From Saprospiraceae bacterium (GTDB taxonomy: Bacteria > Bacteroidota > Bacteroidia > Chitinophagales > Saprospiraceae): a DNA stretch of 26,668 nt. The DNA is taken from NCBI GenBank assembly GCA_020849825.1, contig JADZFP010000139.1, forward strand, positions 1-26,668. The letters are read 5' to 3'. Positions 24,062-26,668 of the stretch are shown here, in pieces. Made by a program: the position numbers and the translations under genes. Each line of letters starts with the position of its first letter. Position 1 is the stretch's first letter. Under the pieces are notes generated by a model, which worked only from the letters and a program-made list of their open reading frames with translations, did no database searches and was not told the origin of the DNA.

Positions 24062-25545
24062 TGAAGCAGTTGTTCAATATGATCCAAAAACCCGGGCGCT
24101 TTCGAAAAGCATACCTGACACGAAGCCTGAATACCGTATTGATGGTTCTGGGGACGCTGCTGCAACTGGACGCGCAAAACCCGAACACGGAGCCGCTGGA
24201 CTGGCTCTCTTTTCGCCGCCAGGTCATCAGCAGCCATCCGGCAGCCGTACAGGCCAATCTGCGCCTCGATCAGGCCAGGGCTTATCTGCTCAAGGCACGC
24301 GGCGGCTTCGATCCCAAAGCTTATGCGGAGGTGTACGGCAAAAATTTTAATGGCAAAGAATATTTCAATTACGGCGAAGCCGGAATAAAAATACCCACCT
24401 GGATGGGGCTCGAATTCAAAGGCGCTTACAACCAGGCTTCCGGAATTTACCTCGACCCCGAATCTACCCTGCCCGCCGACGGCCAGGTATCGGCCGGCAT
24501 CACCTGGCGGCTTGGGCAGGGCTTGTTGTTCGACGAGCGCCGGGCCGATCTGGCCCAGGCCCGTATCGGCCTTCGCGCGGCGGAAGCAGAACGGGACTTA
24601 ATCCTCAACAACCTGCTGCTCGACGCCATGAAAGCCTATTGGACCTGGGTGATCGCCGAAAACCAGCTCAGGGTGTACGAAGAAGCGCTCCGCCAGGCGC
24701 AACTTCGCATCGATGCCATTCGGGAAAGCGTGGTACAAGGCGACAAACCCGCCATCGACACAACGGAAACCCTGCTTCAGGTACAGATTCGGCAACTCGA
24801 CGTCAATTTCGCGCGGCTGGAGCGGCAAAATGCGGCGCTTGAACTCGCCAACTACTGGTGGACCGATGCCAACACCACCATCGCCCCTGCCCTGCTCCCG
24901 CCGGCGCCAAGGCTCGACCCACTGCTGCCCCCAGGCTTGTTGCCCGATGCCGTCAGGACCGATCTTCGTTTACAGGCCCTTGCCAACCACCCGGAATTGC
25001 GTGGCTACGAAGCCAAACTGCAAAACCTGTCGGTCGAACGGCGTTTGAAAAATGAATGGCGAAAACCCTCGCTCGACCTGAATTATTATTTGCTCGGCAA
25101 TGGCTGGACATTCTTCCCCACACCCTACCCCGGCGAAGGAATCGGTGTGGTCACCAACAATACAAAGTACGGATTGTCATTCAGTTACCCCATTCTCAAC
25201 CGCAAAGCGCGCGGCGACTACCAGTTGGCGCAGATCAAAGTGCGCGACACCGAACTGGCACTTTCGCAGAAAAAACGCGCCATCGAGATGAAATTCAACC
25301 AGTATCTCAACGAGTTGGACAATTACGCGGGCCAAATCGTGTTGTTTGCCGGCATGACAAGCAACTACCGCAGTCTGCTCGATGCCGAACTGGCCAAATT
25401 CGAATTGGGAGAAAGTTCGGTCTTCCTCGTCAACACCCGCGAACAACGCTGGCTCGACGCACAAATCAAATATCAAGAACTCGTCGGCGAGTACCAAAAA
25501 GCCAACGTCGCCCTCTTGTGGTCGGCAGGTACGCTGGCCAACTAA
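24058..25545 (+). CDS. TolC-family outer-membrane efflux/secretion channel
   Basis: The 495-residue product has a long basic N-terminal leader with signal peptide (cleavage near 40, LGTLLQLDAQ). The rest shows the TolC pattern of two long-helix repeats: SSHPAAVQANLRLDQARAYLL near the start and NHPELRGYEAKLQNLSVERRL in the middle, each followed by helical hairpins, and beta-strand stretches (FDPKAYAEVYGK, GAGYNQ-like, KPSLDLNYYLLGNGW, YGLSFSYPIL). It would form the trimeric outer-membrane exit duct of the tripartite exporter encoded directly upstream. ATGATG at 24058 gives two overlapping starts. Confidence 0.93.
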   Translation: MMKQLFNMIQKPGRFRKAYLTRSLNTVLMVLGTLLQLDAQNPNTEPLDWLSFRRQVISSHPAAVQANLRLDQARAYLLKARGGFDPKAYAEVYGKNFNGKEYFNYGEAGIKIPTWMGLEFKGAYNQASGIYLDPESTLPADGQVSAGITWRLGQGLLFDERRADLAQARIGLRAAEAERDLILNNLLLDAMKAYWTWVIAENQLRVYEEALRQAQLRIDAIRESVVQGDKPAIDTTETLLQVQIRQLDVNFARLERQNAALELANYWWTDANTTIAPALLPPAPRLDPLLPPGLLPDAVRTDLRLQALANHPELRGYEAKLQNLSVERRLKNEWRKPSLDLNYYLLGNGWTFFPTPYPGEGIGVVTNNTKYGLSFSYPILNRKARGDYQLAQIKVRDTELALSQKKRAIEMKFNQYLNELDNYAGQIVLFAGMTSNYRSLLDAELAKFELGESSVFLVNTREQRWLDAQIKYQELVGEYQKANVALLWSAGTLAN

Positions 25546-25551
25546 TTTAAC

Positions 25552-25983
25552 ATGAAGATTTGGAAACAGCCGGCCACGGTCGATGGCCTCAACGCTCTGA
25601 ACGAGAACACTTTGGGCTCTGCCCTCGGCATTACGATCACCGAGGTCGGGCCGGATTACCTCACCGCGGAAATGCCGGTGGGGCCGTCGACTGTGCAGCC
25701 CTTCCGCATCCTTCACGGCGGCGCCAGTGTGGCTTTGGCTGAAACGCTGGGCAGTATTGCCAGTACTCTTTGTATCGACGATTTGAGCAAAAACACGGCG
25801 GTGGGTCTTGAAATAAATGCCAACCATTTGAAAAGTGTGCGGGAAGGCGGCCGCGTGACGGGCACGGTCAGGCCGGTGCGAATTGGCAGGCAAGTCCACG
25901 TCTGGAGTATCGAAATTCGGGATGAAAAAGGGGATTTGTCGTGTATTAGCCGCCTGACCGTCACGATTGTCGAAAGGCGATAA
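25552..25983 (+). CDS. Hotdog-fold acyl-CoA thioesterase (PaaI/YdiI/MenI-like)
   Basis: The 143-residue product has the hotdog 4HBT fold signature RILHGGASVALAETLGSIAS, with the catalytic Glu64 and the preceding His55/Gly pair, and the second-half strand VGLEINANHLKSVREGG. This is the layout of small acyl-CoA thioesterases such as YdiI/MenI (1,4-dihydroxy-2-naphthoyl-CoA hydrolase) and PaaI; substrate cannot be told. It starts 6 bases after the tolC-like stop, so it is likely cotranscribed with the exporter. The link may be accidental, or may mean the exported compound is made from an acyl-CoA. Confidence 0.92.
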   Translation: MKIWKQPATVDGLNALNENTLGSALGITITEVGPDYLTAEMPVGPSTVQPFRILHGGASVALAETLGSIASTLCIDDLSKNTAVGLEINANHLKSVREGGRVTGTVRPVRIGRQVHVWSIEIRDEKGDLSCISRLTVTIVERR

Positions 25984-26003
25984 AACGAACCGGAACAGGC
26001 GAG

Positions 26004-26011
26004 TACTTTTG
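26004..26011 (+). promoter_or_regulatory. Candidate -7 element TACTTTTG for the last gene
   Basis: TACTTTTG matches TAnnTTTG and lies 66 bases before the ATG at 26078. No TTTG/TTG was found 17-23 bases upstream. Confidence 0.5.
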
Positions 26012-26077
26012 CCCGCCTTCAATAATCCCGTTCGAATTATCCGGTTTTAGTTTTACCAAATCTACTTGCTCATTTTC

Positions 26078-26668
26078 ATGAAAAAAATGTTGTTCCCGGT
26101 GCTGGCGTTGGCTTTGCTTGCCTTCGCTCACCCTGTTATTGCCCAAAATTTCAACATGGTATCCCGCGCGACCATGGATTTTCCCGGTCAAACACTGGCC
26201 AACATCTGCGGATATGCTCAAAACGGACGGGAATATGCCCTGCTCGGCGGCTCTTTGGGCATGATCGTGGTGGACATTACCGATCCGGACAACCCGGTCA
26301 ATCTGGTGCAAATACCGGGTCCCAACAACCTTTGGAAAGAGATTAAAGTGTACCAACACTACGCTTACGTCACTTCGGAAGGCGGTCAGGGCCTTCAAAT
26401 CATCGACCTCAGCCCGCTGCCCAATACCACTTTGCCGTACCATTTTTACACCGGAGATGGTGAAATTGCGGGACAACTCAATACCATCCATGCCCTGCAT
26501 ATCGACGTGGAAAAAGGGTTTGTCTACTTGTACGGCAGTAATTTGTTTAGCGGCGGCCCGGTGGTGCTCGACATCAATGCCGACCCTTACAATCCTATTT
26601 ATGCAGGTAATTTCGATCAACTGGGATATGTGCATGATGGTTACGCAGAAAACGATATTCTTTACGGA
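26078..26668 (+). CDS. Secreted LVIVD-repeat / choice-of-anchor B type protein, 3' end beyond window
   Basis: The frame opens at ATG 26078 and runs 197 codons to the window edge without a stop. The product has a signal peptide (MKKMLFPVLALALLAFAHPVIAQ). The mature part has beta-propeller-like LVIVD repeats: MIVVDITDPDNPVNLVQI, LQIIDLSPLP, and PVVLDINADPYNPIYAGNF, with HDGYAEND at the end, a stretch common in choice-of-anchor B proteins of Bacteroidota. These usually end in an anchor or T9SS sorting domain, which is not visible here. Function is unknown. Confidence 0.88.
   Translation, partial: MKKMLFPVLALALLAFAHPVIAQNFNMVSRATMDFPGQTLANICGYAQNGREYALLGGSLGMIVVDITDPDNPVNLVQIPGPNNLWKEIKVYQHYAYVTSEGGQGLQIIDLSPLPNTTLPYHFYTGDGEIAGQLNTIHALHIDVEKGFVYLYGSNLFSGGPVVLDINADPYNPIYAGNFDQLGYVHDGYAENDILYG

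Overview
The window looks like a chromosomal segment of a Bacteroidota bacterium, most likely near the Saprospiraceae/Haliscomenobacter group. The pointers are a secreted protease ending in a type IX secretion (T9SS) sorting domain, a PorE-like TPR/propeller/carboxypeptidase-regulatory protein, a LuxC-type acyl-CoA reductase, a choice-of-anchor-B type protein, promoter elements of the Bacteroidota form TTTG-N17-21-TAnnTTTG, and starts without Shine-Dalgarno sequences. The genus is an inference.

Layout. 1-3146: two secreted zinc metalloproteases transcribed divergently, an M28 peptidase running off the left edge (minus) and an M43 peptidase with T9SS tail (plus), followed by a large near-perfect palindrome. 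3147-9316 (minus): a 1126-residue PorE-like envelope protein that ends in SPOR domains rather than OmpA, a membrane-anchored TPR protein, and a lipoprotein 5'-nucleotidase. 9410-16188 (plus): acetoacetyl-CoA synthetase, a DUF2807 protein, tRNA 2-selenouridine synthase MnmH with an altered P-loop, an M61-like metallopeptidase, and homogentisate 1,2-dioxygenase. 16198-17628: an inverted-repeat element, tRNA-His (minus) with promoter and terminator, and a double zinc-ribbon protein (minus). 17674-20764: a tiny DUF2256 protein overlapping the end of trmD, trmD itself, a divergent endolysin-like amidase with SH3 repeats, and a LuxC-family acyl-CoA reductase. 20891-25983 (plus): a type I secretion/efflux operon of ABC exporter (broken by an in-frame TAA), HlyD-type adaptor, TolC-type outer-membrane protein and a hotdog thioesterase. 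26078-end: start of a secreted LVIVD/choice-of-anchor-B type protein.

How the genes fit together. Homogentisate dioxygenase and acetoacetyl-CoA synthetase sit at two steps of tyrosine/phenylalanine breakdown: homogentisate ring cleavage leads to acetoacetate, which the synthetase activates. The ABC/HlyD/TolC genes form a complete tripartite exporter apart from the stop codon. The rest is mainly housekeeping or envelope function.

The items most worth a second look are the interrupted exporter ATPase, which also has degenerate ATPase motifs; the PorE-like protein with three SPOR-like domains and a repeated PAxY linker motif; the MnmH Walker A Lys-to-Gln change; and the two large inverted repeats. 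I saw no CRISPR array, insertion sequence, integrase or clear phage module.
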